Origin: Cellulomonas xylanilytica
GTDB taxonomy: Bacteria > Actinomycetota > Actinomycetes > Actinomycetales > Cellulomonadaceae
Direction of reading: 5' to 3'
DNA: 64,000 nucleotides
NCBI RefSeq assembly: GCF_007989805.1
Contig: NZ_BJUB01000016.1
Coordinates: 1-64,000, forward strand
The position numbers and the translations under genes were made by a program. The notes beneath the pieces were generated by a model, which saw only the letters and a list, made by a program, of their open reading frames with translations, searched no databases and was not told the origin of the DNA. Shown here in pieces: positions 48,801-57,491 of the stretch (position 1 is its first letter; every line of letters starts with the position of its first letter).

Positions 48801-49681
48801 CCGTGCCGGGCCGGCGACGCCGGTGCACCGGAGCCGGCGCGACGAACGAGGTCACGGGCCTGGAGGGTCGCGGGCGACACGGGCCGTCGCGCGCGCACGG
48901 CAGCCGGCACGTCGCCGAGCGCTGCCCGCAGACCTCGTCGACCGTCCGCGGTCCGAGCGGCGCCCGCGGCCGTGCGGGCGACGTCGCGCCACGGGAGCCG
49001 CAGGACCGCCGTGAGGACGGCCGACCTCGTGACGGCGGCCGATCGGTCGCCGGGTGCGTGGCGCCGCGGGGACGGGTGGTGGTGCACGACCGCCTCGGGC
49101 GCGTGCACGAGCGACCATCCGGCGTCCACCAGGTCGAGCGCGACCCGCTCCTCCTCCCCCGGGAAGCGCACGACCTCGTCGAACCCGCCGACGCCCAGGA
49201 ACGCGTCGGCGCGGACCATCGCACCGCAGGCCATGAAGCCCAGCAGCGCAGGGCGACCCCCGACGCGCGGCAGGGGTGACCGCGCCAGCACCTCGTCGAA
49301 CGGGTCGACGCGCTCGTCGGCTCCCAGGAGCACCCGGGCGTGGACGACCGCGACGTCCGGCCGCTCGGCCAGGACGTCGGCCGCGGTCCGCAGCGATCCC
49401 GGTGCCCACCAGGAGTCGTCGTCGGCGAACGCGACGAACGGGGTCCGTGCGCGGCGGACGCCCTCCGTCCGGGCCGCCGCGCCGACGTTGCGCGGCAGCT
49501 CGACGACCTCCGCGCGCGGGAGGGCGGCCCGGACGGCGGCGGCGGTGCCGTCGGTGGACGCGTTGTCGACCAGGACCACCGGCGCGCGGTGGCGTGCCAG
49601 TGACCCGAGCAGCTCCTCGCGGCGGTCGCGGCTCATCACCACGACCGTCACGCGGTCGTCCTCGGGCTCGGGCTTGCTCAC
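48797..49681 (-). CDS. Family 2 glycosyltransferase
   Basis: 294 residues, GTG 49681. GT-A start VTVVVMSRDRREELLGSLA, VVLVDNASTDGTAAAV, DxD-type motif VAFADDDSWWAPG, acceptor block RVGGRPALLGFMACGAMVR then GFDEVVRFPGEEERVALDL. No membrane helix; cytosolic. Likely transfers sugar from a UDP/GDP donor, unknown acceptor. It follows the ADH gene by five bases on the same strand. Confidence 0.87.
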   Translation of the reverse strand: MSKPEPEDDRVTVVVMSRDRREELLGSLARHRAPVVLVDNASTDGTAAAVRAALPRAEVVELPRNVGAAARTEGVRRARTPFVAFADDDSWWAPGSLRTAADVLAERPDVAVVHARVLLGADERVDPFDEVLARSPLPRVGGRPALLGFMACGAMVRADAFLGVGGFDEVVRFPGEEERVALDLVDAGWSLVHAPEAVVHHHPSPRRHAPGDRSAAVTRSAVLTAVLRLPWRDVARTAAGAARTADGRRGLRAALGDVPAAVRARRPVSPATLQARDLVRRAGSGAPASPARHG

Positions 49682-49686
49682 GTCGG

Positions 49687-50858
<1,172 letters not shown>

Positions 50859-50862
<4 letters not shown>

Positions 50863-51308
50863 AGCAGCCCCGCCCCTCGTGCCGTCGAGATCGCCTTGCG
50901 CAGCGGAGCGTTCAGCACCGTGTCCTCGGTCGTCGTGTGGCGTCCTGGTTCGAGGACCCAGCCCACCTCGAGCAGCTGCTTGGAGCCCCGGAGGGCGCGG
51001 CGCAGCACCTGGGCGGGATCCTGGTCGTCGGGCAGGTCGGCGCCGTCGCGCCAGCGGGCCCACAGCTCGCTGCCCTTGTCGCCGGGCGCGGCGTGCACCC
51101 GGACCTCGACCGCGTCGCCGAGGTCGGCCAGCGGTGCCGGCGTGCCGGCGACGACGTCGTCGAGCGGTCGGTTCACCGTGACGACACGCCACCTGGTGAC
51201 GTCCTCGTCGGCGGCGTTCGACGTGCGGTCCGCGACCGTGCGTGCCGCGGCCACCGCCGCGGCGCCCACGGCGGCCGCGGACAGGATCTTCTTCTGGCTC
51301 GTACTCAT
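50859..51308 (-). CDS. Membrane-anchored SRPBCC-like protein
   Basis: 149 residues, ATG 51308. N-terminal Ala-rich helix (ILSAAAVGAAAVAAARTVA) may anchor it; the rest (VTRWRVVTVNRPLDDVVAG, VEVRVHAAPGDKGSELWARW, QLLEVGWVLEPGR) fits the SRPBCC cyclase/dehydrase group often placed next to this ADH type. Its stop overlaps the ADH start, so they probably act together, perhaps the SRPBCC protein binding a hydrophobic substrate. Confidence 0.75.
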
Positions 51309-51628
51309 CGGCTGTGCCTCTCGAGCTCCGGCCGGCCTCGGCCGCGGTGCGGCACGGTGTGGAGACCCACCCGGGGAGGAGCAGCCCCGTCTTGGCTGCA
51401 GCGTGCGCTCGACCGCCGGCTGCGGACGGCCCCGGGGCCGGGGCTCGTCACGATCACCTCGTGGGCGTCGCGGGTGGCCCTCGAGCGCAGGACTTCCACG
51501 CTACGACCGCTCGCCACGGCCCGCGAGCCCGGGGGCCACGCCCGTCCTCCGTGCGACGACGGGCCGCTCCTGCGATGCTCGGAGCAGGTGGAGAAGCCGC
51601 CGTCGACCCCCGTCCGACAGGACGTGCC
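51309..51628. other. 320-base divergent gap
   Basis: Lies between the SRPBCC-like and DUF2231 genes. I see no convincing gene, promoter pair or strong repeat. Both genes must have promoters in it. Confidence 0.5.
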
Positions 51629-52186
51629 ATGAATTCTGCCGCCACCTCCCTGCCCCGCCGCCTCGCCGAGGCGGCCGAGGTCTCTCCCACGCTCGAGGCG
51701 TTCGCCCGCTCGTTGCGACCGGTCGCGGACGCCGTCGCTGAGGCACCGGGCTGGCGCTCGCTGCTCCGCGGTGAACCGGTGGGCCACGCGCTGCACCCCA
51801 CGATGACGGACCTGCCCCTGGGGCTGTGGATCAGCAGCACGGTCCTGGACCTGGTCGGGACGGACGACGGTCGCTCTGCCGACCGCCTGCTCGGCCTCGG
51901 CATCCTTTCGGCCGCACCGACGGCGCTGACCGGTCTGGCCGACTGGCGACGCGGCGGCGACCGGGTCCGCCGCGTCGGTGTCCTGCACGCCGCCCTGAAC
52001 ACCGGGGCGCTCGCCCTGTACTCCGCGTCCTGGGTGCTGCGCCGCCAGGGCCACCGCGGTGCCGGCGTCGCGACCAGTCTCGCGGCCGGTGCCGTCGCGG
52101 GGGTCAGCGGCTACCTCGGTGGCCACATGACCCTGGTGCTCGACTCCCCGCACGAGTCGACGGACGCCGACACCGACCTGCCCTGA
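51629..52186 (+). CDS. DUF2231 membrane protein
   Basis: 185 residues, ATG 51629 with CAGGA upstream. GHALHPTMTDLPLGLWISST is the DUF2231 signature, with the histidine and aspartate at the first helix. Four hydrophobic helices follow, including one through VLHAALNTGALALYSASWVL and one through VATSLAAGAVAGVSGYLGGH. Role unknown; the conserved H/D may bind heme or metal. It heads a run of co-oriented genes with the tiny acidic gene and hydrolase. Confidence 0.85.
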   Translation: MNSAATSLPRRLAEAAEVSPTLEAFARSLRPVADAVAEAPGWRSLLRGEPVGHALHPTMTDLPLGLWISSTVLDLVGTDDGRSADRLLGLGILSAAPTALTGLADWRRGGDRVRRVGVLHAALNTGALALYSASWVLRRQGHRGAGVATSLAAGAVAGVSGYLGGHMTLVLDSPHESTDADTDLP

Positions 52187-52204
52187 CCACCCGAGAGGAC
52201 TGCC

Positions 52205-52339
52205 ATGGACAAGAAGCACGACACCGAGGGCGCCGACCTGCCGCCCGTCCCCGGCCCCGACTCGTGGTCGTCGGCTGAGGCCTCCGAGTGGGACCCGGAC
52301 GAGGAGGCGCAGCCGTCGGGAGACGGCGACGCCGGGTGA
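52205..52339 (+). CDS. Tiny acidic protein (44 aa)
   Basis: ATG 52205 with GAGAGGA upstream; stop 52337-52339. MDKKHDTEGADLPPVPGPDS then ASEWDPDEEAQPSGDGDAG: acidic, Pro/Gly rich, no fold expected. Its stop overlaps the hydrolase GTG. Like those at 37598, 60217 and 61136. Confidence 0.65.
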   Translation: MDKKHDTEGADLPPVPGPDSWSSAEASEWDPDEEAQPSGDGDAG

Positions 52340-53130
52340 GCGACCCCGTCCGGGTCCACACCTCCTCCGACGCCTCCCGCGTCGGCGTGGCGCCCGTGTT
52401 CGTCCTCGTGCACGGCATCGGTGCCTCGCACCGCTACTTCGGACGCCTCCACGACGAGCTGGCGCGGCACGGGGACGTGCACGCCGTGGACCTGCCCGGG
52501 TTCGGCGGTCTGCCCCGGCCCGACGGACCCCGGTCGATCGCCCAGCTCGCCGACGCGCTGGCGTCCCGGCTCGATGCCCTCGGTGTCGCGGGGGCGGTGC
52601 TCGTCGGGCACTCGATGGGTGCCCAGGTCGTCGTCGAGCTGGCGGTCCGGCACCCGGCGCTCGTCTCGCACCTGGTGCTGCTCGGCCCGGTGACCGATCC
52701 CGAGCGCTCCTCGCCCGTCGTCCAGGCGTGGGACCTGTTCCGGGACATGCTGCGCGAGCCGCCGTCGGCGAACGTGCTCGTGCTCGCGGACTACCTGCGC
52801 TGCGGTCCGCGGTGGTACCTCACCGAGCTCCCGGCGATGCTCCGGTACCCGACGCTCGACGCCGTCCGGCGTGCGCCCTGCCCCGTCCTGGTGGTGCGGG
52901 GCGCTGACGACCCCGTCGCCCGGGCCCGCTGGGCCGCGCGAGTGGCGGCGGCGGCCGCCGACGGCCGGCTGCTCGAGGTGGCAGGAGCCCGGCACGTCGT
53001 GCAGCACCGCCGCCCGCAGGAGACGGCGACGGCGATCACCGCGTTCGTCGGCCGACGGGCACCGTCCGGGCGCAGCGCTACCGGCCGCCCGCGGGATCCC
53101 GGCGGCGACGGGCACGCAGCGCCAGCGTGA
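52336..53130 (+). CDS. Alpha/beta hydrolase
   Basis: 264 residues, GTG 52336 overlapping the acidic gene's TGA. HGIGASHRYFGRLHDEL gives the oxyanion hole, nucleophile in VLVGHSMGAQVVV, acid in VVRGADDPVARA and histidine in VAGARHVVQHR. Soluble, no signal peptide. Substrate unknown. The 3' end overlaps the next, converging gene by 53 bases. Confidence 0.88.
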   Translation: MSDPVRVHTSSDASRVGVAPVFVLVHGIGASHRYFGRLHDELARHGDVHAVDLPGFGGLPRPDGPRSIAQLADALASRLDALGVAGAVLVGHSMGAQVVVELAVRHPALVSHLVLLGPVTDPERSSPVVQAWDLFRDMLREPPSANVLVLADYLRCGPRWYLTELPAMLRYPTLDAVRRAPCPVLVVRGADDPVARARWAARVAAAAADGRLLEVAGARHVVQHRRPQETATAITAFVGRRAPSGRSATGRPRDPGGDGHAAPA

Positions 53131-53443
53131 GGACGATCCCGGCGGTGACCACGACCACCGCCCCGATGAAGACGAGCCGCCCGGTGGAGACCGCCTCGCC
53201 CACGCGCTCGTCCGGCGTGTCCTGGTGCGGCCCGCCGACCTCCCCGTCGTAGTCGGTGGACGTGAGCGGCGTCGGTTCGGGCACGTCGGTCTCGACGGAG
53301 CCCCCGCTCGGCGTGGTCCCGGGGGTCGCGGCCACGGCGGTCGCCGCGCTGCTCGCCGAGACCCACACCGCCGGCACGATCATCAGCAGCGCGACCGCGA
53401 GGGCGGCGAGGACGGGGCGGCGACGGGAAGTCGTGAGAGACAT
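53078..53443 (-). CDS. Small exported protein with C-terminal anchor
   Basis: 121 residues, start ATG 53443. Signal peptide about 1-35 (RRRPVLAALAVALLMIVPAV), Thr/Pro/Glu-rich stalk (DVPEPTPLTSTDYDGEVGGP) and a final helix (LVFIGAVVVVTAGIVLTLAL) with a basic end, a surface-protein layout without LPxTG. It overlaps the hydrolase 3' end by 53 bases, so one of the two ends may be wrong. Confidence 0.6.
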   Translation of the reverse strand: MSLTTSRRRPVLAALAVALLMIVPAVWVSASSAATAVAATPGTTPSGGSVETDVPEPTPLTSTDYDGEVGGPHQDTPDERVGEAVSTGRLVFIGAVVVVTAGIVLTLALRARRRRDPAGGR

Positions 53444-53649
53444 GGGGCCTCCGAGCGGCCGACGCCGGGCGCCGGTGACGCAGGAGCGACGCTCCTGCAC
53501 TCTCGACGGCCCCGACGTCTCCAGGGCCCGGGCGGACGCGACGGCTTCCGGGAGGCGCCGGGGTCCTGTGGACAGGCTATGCACCAGGGCGACGTGCTGC
53601 GCGCCCAGTCGGGGACGGGTCGGGGCGAGACCGCCGCGCGCCGCCGTGC

Positions 53650-53880
53650 TCAGTCGATCAGGCCGGCCGCGTAGCCGACGAGCATGAGCATGACGGACGC
53701 GACGAGGAGCCCGATGAGCCCGTAGACCACCCAGCTCACCGAGCGGCGCGGCAGCCGTGGCTCCCGAAACGAGACGCCGGCCGTCGTGCTGGCCTCGCCG
53801 GGTGGCGTGTCCCCCACCGGCTGCGCCCCACCGGCATCCAGACCCGGCGTGCTGGCCGGGTCCGGGTCGGGTGTCGTCAT
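53650..53880 (-). CDS. Small single-helix membrane protein
   Basis: 76 residues, ATG 53880, one base after the stop of the PAS-ANTAR-STAS gene. Disordered Asp/Pro/Thr-rich start (MTTPDPDPASTPGLD), basic SFREPRLPRRSVSW, and a helix (VVYGLIGLLVASVMLMLVGY). Position suggests co-transcription with that gene. No family known. Confidence 0.65.
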   Translation of the reverse strand: MTTPDPDPASTPGLDAGGAQPVGDTPPGEASTTAGVSFREPRLPRRSVSWVVYGLIGLLVASVMLMLVGYAAGLID

Positions 53881-53881
53881 G

Positions 53882-54853
53882 TCAGGACCGGCTGACGAGT
53901 GCCCGGCGGTCGGCCTGGTGCACCGGTTGCCGCACGGCACCGCTCGGCGCGCTCGGCATGTCCGCACCGACGACCTCCATCGTGACGCCCCGGGCCGCGC
54001 TACGACGCTGCGCTGCCTGCAGGACGACACGGGCGACCGCACCGACGTCCTCGACCCCGCCGAGGTCCACCACGACGCGGCGCTCGTCGCGCCCCGAGGC
54101 CGTGAGCCGCCCGAGCGTCGCGGCGAGCTCCGCCATCGAGGTGATGTCGACGTGCCCGTGCACGTGCAGCGTCGGGATCGGGGCGCGGTGGTCGACCCGC
54201 ACCTCCAGGCGGTGCTGCTGGGGCCGGGGGTCCGGCAGCGGGGCATCGCTCATGGACGCGACGACGAGCTCGTCGACCGCGTTGCGCGTCCGCTGACCCA
54301 TGCCGCCGGTGGAGCGCACCGCGTGCACGAGCCTCTCGGCCAGCACGCGCAGCCGGACGTTGCGCTGCTGGGACGCCCAGCGCAGGATCTCGAACGCCGC
54401 GTCCCCGTCGATGCCGTAGACCATCATCAGCATGCCCTTGGCCTGGTCGATCGCCGCGTGGGACTCCAGGGCGACCTGCAGCTCGGCGTTGACCCCGGCG
54501 GCGATCTCGCGTCGCTGCCGTACGGATTCGTCGACGACGAACCCCGACACGGCGGAGGAGCCGTCGTCCGACGCGGCGGGCGCCAGCGCCAGCATCACGC
54601 CGCGCGTCTCGCCGGTCAGGTCGACGAGCCGGTAGTCGCAGGCGTGCGGCTCGGTGTCGCGGGTGCAGGCGTCGAGCACGTCACCGACCCGTTCCCGGTC
54701 GTCGGGATGGACGTGGCTCAGGAACAGCGCCCGCGTGGGAACCACGTCCCCCGGTGCCATGCCGTGCAGCGTGAACATGGCGTCGGACCAGGTCCACCGG
54801 GTGCTCGCCGACGAGAAGCCGAACGCACCGATCACGAGTGTCGAGGTAGTCAC
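53882..54853 (-). CDS. PAS-ANTAR-STAS signalling protein (paralogue)
   Basis: 323 residues. GTG 54853 is chosen for AGGAGG five bases before it. PAS about 8-110 (FSSASTRWTWSDAMFTLHGM, HVHPDDRERV); ANTAR about 130-190 (SHAAIDQAKGMLMMVYGI, AAFEILRWASQQRNVRL); STAS about 215-305 (PTLHVHGHVDITSMAELAAT, VVVDLGGVEDVGAVARVVLQ). The STAS phosphorylation loop reads DVGAVA, without serine at the usual place, unlike the paralogue at 22888. It may therefore not be phospho-regulated. It faces three GAF-ANTAR genes. Confidence 0.85.
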   Translation of the reverse strand: MTTSTLVIGAFGFSSASTRWTWSDAMFTLHGMAPGDVVPTRALFLSHVHPDDRERVGDVLDACTRDTEPHACDYRLVDLTGETRGVMLALAPAASDDGSSAVSGFVVDESVRQRREIAAGVNAELQVALESHAAIDQAKGMLMMVYGIDGDAAFEILRWASQQRNVRLRVLAERLVHAVRSTGGMGQRTRNAVDELVVASMSDAPLPDPRPQQHRLEVRVDHRAPIPTLHVHGHVDITSMAELAATLGRLTASGRDERRVVVDLGGVEDVGAVARVVLQAAQRRSAARGVTMEVVGADMPSAPSGAVRQPVHQADRRALVSRS

Positions 54854-55062
54854 AAGATCCTCCTGGACGCGTCGCCATGTGGTCGACACCCGTGCAAGGC
54901 TCCGGGCTGAACCGGGCCGGGCTTCGACAGGTAAGCCAGTGACCGGGCCGACCGATGAGAATGCGCTGATTCGACACTAAGCCGACACGGCCCCATGTGC
55001 GAGGCGAAGCACCGGCGCACCGGTCGACCACGTGCCGGACCACTGACAGAGGGCTAGCCTCG

Positions 55063-55905
55063 ATGAGAGGAGCCGGGCACCAGGCGGCCGCCGGGGGTCC
55101 GGACGACGCCCTGATCCTGCACGTGGTCGGGCTCGACGTGCAGGAGCAGGTGGAGGTTCCCGTGGGCGATCCGGTCACCGTGCTCGCCCACCTCGCCCGC
55201 GTCGTCGCCGCTGCTCCCCCGGACGAGCCGCTCCCGGTGCGGCTGTGCCGTGCGTGCGTGGAGGTCCTCGGTGCGGACGGTGGAGCGGTCACCCTCGCGT
55301 CCACGACGACGGAGCGCCTGACGCTCGCGACGTCGAACGGCGTCTCGGCGCAGCTCGAGGACCTGCAGGACGTCCTGGGCGAGGGGCCTGGGCAGCAGGC
55401 CTACGAAGAAGGTCGCGTCGTGGTGACTCAGGTCGACGGGCTGCTCGACGACGCGTTCCCCCTGTTCGCGCACCTGGCCGACGACCTGACCGGTCCGCTC
55501 ACCGTCTGGGCCTTCCCGCTGCACCCCGGCGGTCCGACCTTCGGAGTCATCACGGTCTACCGGCGGACCGGGGAGCTGGCGCACAGCCTCGAGGACGCCC
55601 AGCTCCTCGCCGACGCGATCGGGGCCGCGCTGCTGGACGACACCGGCCCGGACGGCTCGCTGCCGTTCGCGTCGTGGTCGGACCGTGCGCGGGTGCACCA
55701 GGCCACGGGCATGGTCGTCGCCCAGCTCGGCGTCACCACGCAGGACGCGCTCGCCCTCCTGCGCGCGCACGCCTTCGCCTCGACGACGACGGTCGACGCC
55801 ATCGCTGCCGACGTGACCGGCCGTCGCCTCACCTTCGCGCACACCTCGACGGGCCTGGCGTCGACGGACGGCACGGAGACCGACACCCTCGGGGGTGCGA
55901 CGTGA
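55063..55905 (+). CDS. GAF-ANTAR regulator
   Basis: 280 residues. ATG 55063; a TAGCCT -10-like box lies two bases upstream, so the true start may be downstream. GAF about 45-195 (VRLCRACVEVLGADGGAVTL, LQDVLGEGPGQQAYEEGRVV). ANTAR about 205-260 (DRARVHQATGMVVAQLGVT). First of three consecutive genes of this type, and its stop overlaps the next start. Confidence 0.82.
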   Translation: MRGAGHQAAAGGPDDALILHVVGLDVQEQVEVPVGDPVTVLAHLARVVAAAPPDEPLPVRLCRACVEVLGADGGAVTLASTTTERLTLATSNGVSAQLEDLQDVLGEGPGQQAYEEGRVVVTQVDGLLDDAFPLFAHLADDLTGPLTVWAFPLHPGGPTFGVITVYRRTGELAHSLEDAQLLADAIGAALLDDTGPDGSLPFASWSDRARVHQATGMVVAQLGVTTQDALALLRAHAFASTTTVDAIAADVTGRRLTFAHTSTGLASTDGTETDTLGGAT

Positions 55906-56600
55906 CCGACCACCAGCCGGTAGAAGCACTCGGCCACCTGCTCGCCGCCCTGGTGCGTGAGCACGAGACGGGCGACGTCCTCGCCGAGATCGTGCACGAG
56001 TGCGCGAGCCTGCTGCCCGCGGACGCGGCCGCGTTGCTGGTCGACAACGGCGGGCACGGCCTCGAGCCGTTGAGCGCCACCTCGCACCGGGCGAGCGAGC
56101 TGGAGGTCTACCAGGCGCAGCAGGACACCGGACCGTGCGTGGACGCCGTGCGCACCGGTGAGACGGTCGTGGCCGTGGGCGCCGCCGAGATCATCGCCCG
56201 GTGGCCCGACGTGGGCCGCGCGATCGTGGATGCCGGCTTCGCCTCGGTGCACGCGTTCCCGATGAGCTGGCACGGGCACACCCTCGGCGGGCTGAACGTC
56301 TTCTCCGAGCAGGCTGTCCTGCTCGCCGAGTCGTCGCTGCTGCTGGGTCAGAACCTCGCCGACGTCGCCACGCTCACCCTGGCCCAGCCGCAGCTCCTGC
56401 GCGAGGACGAGCTCGCCGGACGCATCAGGAGCGCGCTCGAGGGTCGGGTCGCGATCGAGCAGGCCAAGGGCGTGATCGCCGAGCGGGAGGGCGTCGACAT
56501 GGCGACGGCGTACGACCGGCTGCTGCAGCGGGTGCTCGACACGGGGTCGACGCTGGGCGCCACCGCGCGCCGCGTCGTCGGCGAGGCGCACGAGCGCTGA
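55902..56600 (+). CDS. GAF-ANTAR regulator
   Basis: 232 residues, GTG 55902 overlapping the previous stop. GAF about 15-165 (ECASLLPADAAALLVDNGGH, QDTGPCVDAVRTGETVVAV, ASVHAFPMSWHGHTLGGLNV). ANTAR about 175-228 (ALEGRVAIEQAKGVIAEREG). Its ANTAR is closest to the canonical VAIEQAKGVIAE form. ANTAR proteins of this group act as dimers on mRNA hairpins. Confidence 0.9.
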   Translation: MTDHQPVEALGHLLAALVREHETGDVLAEIVHECASLLPADAAALLVDNGGHGLEPLSATSHRASELEVYQAQQDTGPCVDAVRTGETVVAVGAAEIIARWPDVGRAIVDAGFASVHAFPMSWHGHTLGGLNVFSEQAVLLAESSLLLGQNLADVATLTLAQPQLLREDELAGRIRSALEGRVAIEQAKGVIAEREGVDMATAYDRLLQRVLDTGSTLGATARRVVGEAHER

Positions 56601-56731
56601 CGCACTTCCGTCGTCCCGCGGCGGCTCCTTCTGCGTCCACCCGTGCCATGGTGGGAGGTGCGCCGGTGTGCCGGGTCGCCGAGCGCGCAGGACGGGCAGT
56701 GCCGACCCGGGCCGGCGATGTGGGGACCACG

Positions 56732-57418
56732 ATGATCAGTGACGACGGCCTCGGCGGCCGCGTGCAGGCGGAGAACGCCCTGGCGGAGTGGTGCCTCGGC
56801 GACTTCGCGCTGCGCGCCGCGAGCCACCTCGGCATGCGCAGCGAGTGCAGCATCTCGTTGCGTCGGGACGGCCAGAACCGGCGCTCCGCCAGCAGCAGCG
56901 AGCGCGCCGGCCACTGCGACGACGTGGAGAACCGTGACCTCGAGGGCGGGTGCATCGAGGCGATGGACCAGCTGCGGGTCGTCCTGGTCCCCGACCTCGA
57001 GGCGGAGGAGAGCTGGCCGGCGTGGGTGCGCGCCTCGCTCGACGCCGGCTTCCGGTCCGCCGCCGCGTTCCCGGCGTACGCCGGGGCCGGCGCGGAGATC
57101 GCCTTCAACGTCTACTCCGAGCTCGTCGACCCGTGGGACCGCGACACGATCGTGCGGGCGGACATGTACGCGCAGCAGGTCGGGCTCGTGATGAGCCTGG
57201 TCCTGGACGTCGCGGACCTCGAGACCAAGCTGGAGATGTTCCAGCGCGCGCTGGCAGCGCAGGCCGCGATCGACCAGGCGATCGGCGCGATCATGGCGAC
57301 GCAGGGGTGCTCCGCGGAGGAGGCGCTGACGATCCTGCGCAGCGCCGCCGGCACCCGCAACGTCAGCCTCCCGGAGGTCGCTGCTGCCGTCCTGCAGGGT
57401 CTCGGCGACCGGCCCTGA
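56732..57418 (+). CDS. GAF-ANTAR regulator (divergent)
   Basis: 228 residues. ATG 56732; GTG 56720 in frame is an alternative. GAF about 10-150 (ENALAEWCLGDFALRAASHL, IEAMDQLRVVLVPDLEAEES, AAFPAYAGAGAEIAFNVYSE). ANTAR about 170-225 (ALAAQAAIDQAIGAIMATQG and EALTILRSAAGTRNVSLPEV). Third of the tandem set, after a 131-base gap. Confidence 0.87.
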   Translation: MISDDGLGGRVQAENALAEWCLGDFALRAASHLGMRSECSISLRRDGQNRRSASSSERAGHCDDVENRDLEGGCIEAMDQLRVVLVPDLEAEESWPAWVRASLDAGFRSAAAFPAYAGAGAEIAFNVYSELVDPWDRDTIVRADMYAQQVGLVMSLVLDVADLETKLEMFQRALAAQAAIDQAIGAIMATQGCSAEEALTILRSAAGTRNVSLPEVAAAVLQGLGDRP

Positions 57419-57491
57419 CCCGCCGGTCCGTCCCGCGCTGCGCCGTCCCGTCCGGGATGCCGACCGGCGGGGGGCGGGGTAGACACGCCAG

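Noticed and set aside
53078..53130. 53-base overlap between the hydrolase and the small exported protein
   Set aside because: Not treated as a novel dual-coding region. One 3' end may simply be longer than needed; both proteins are complete before the overlap.
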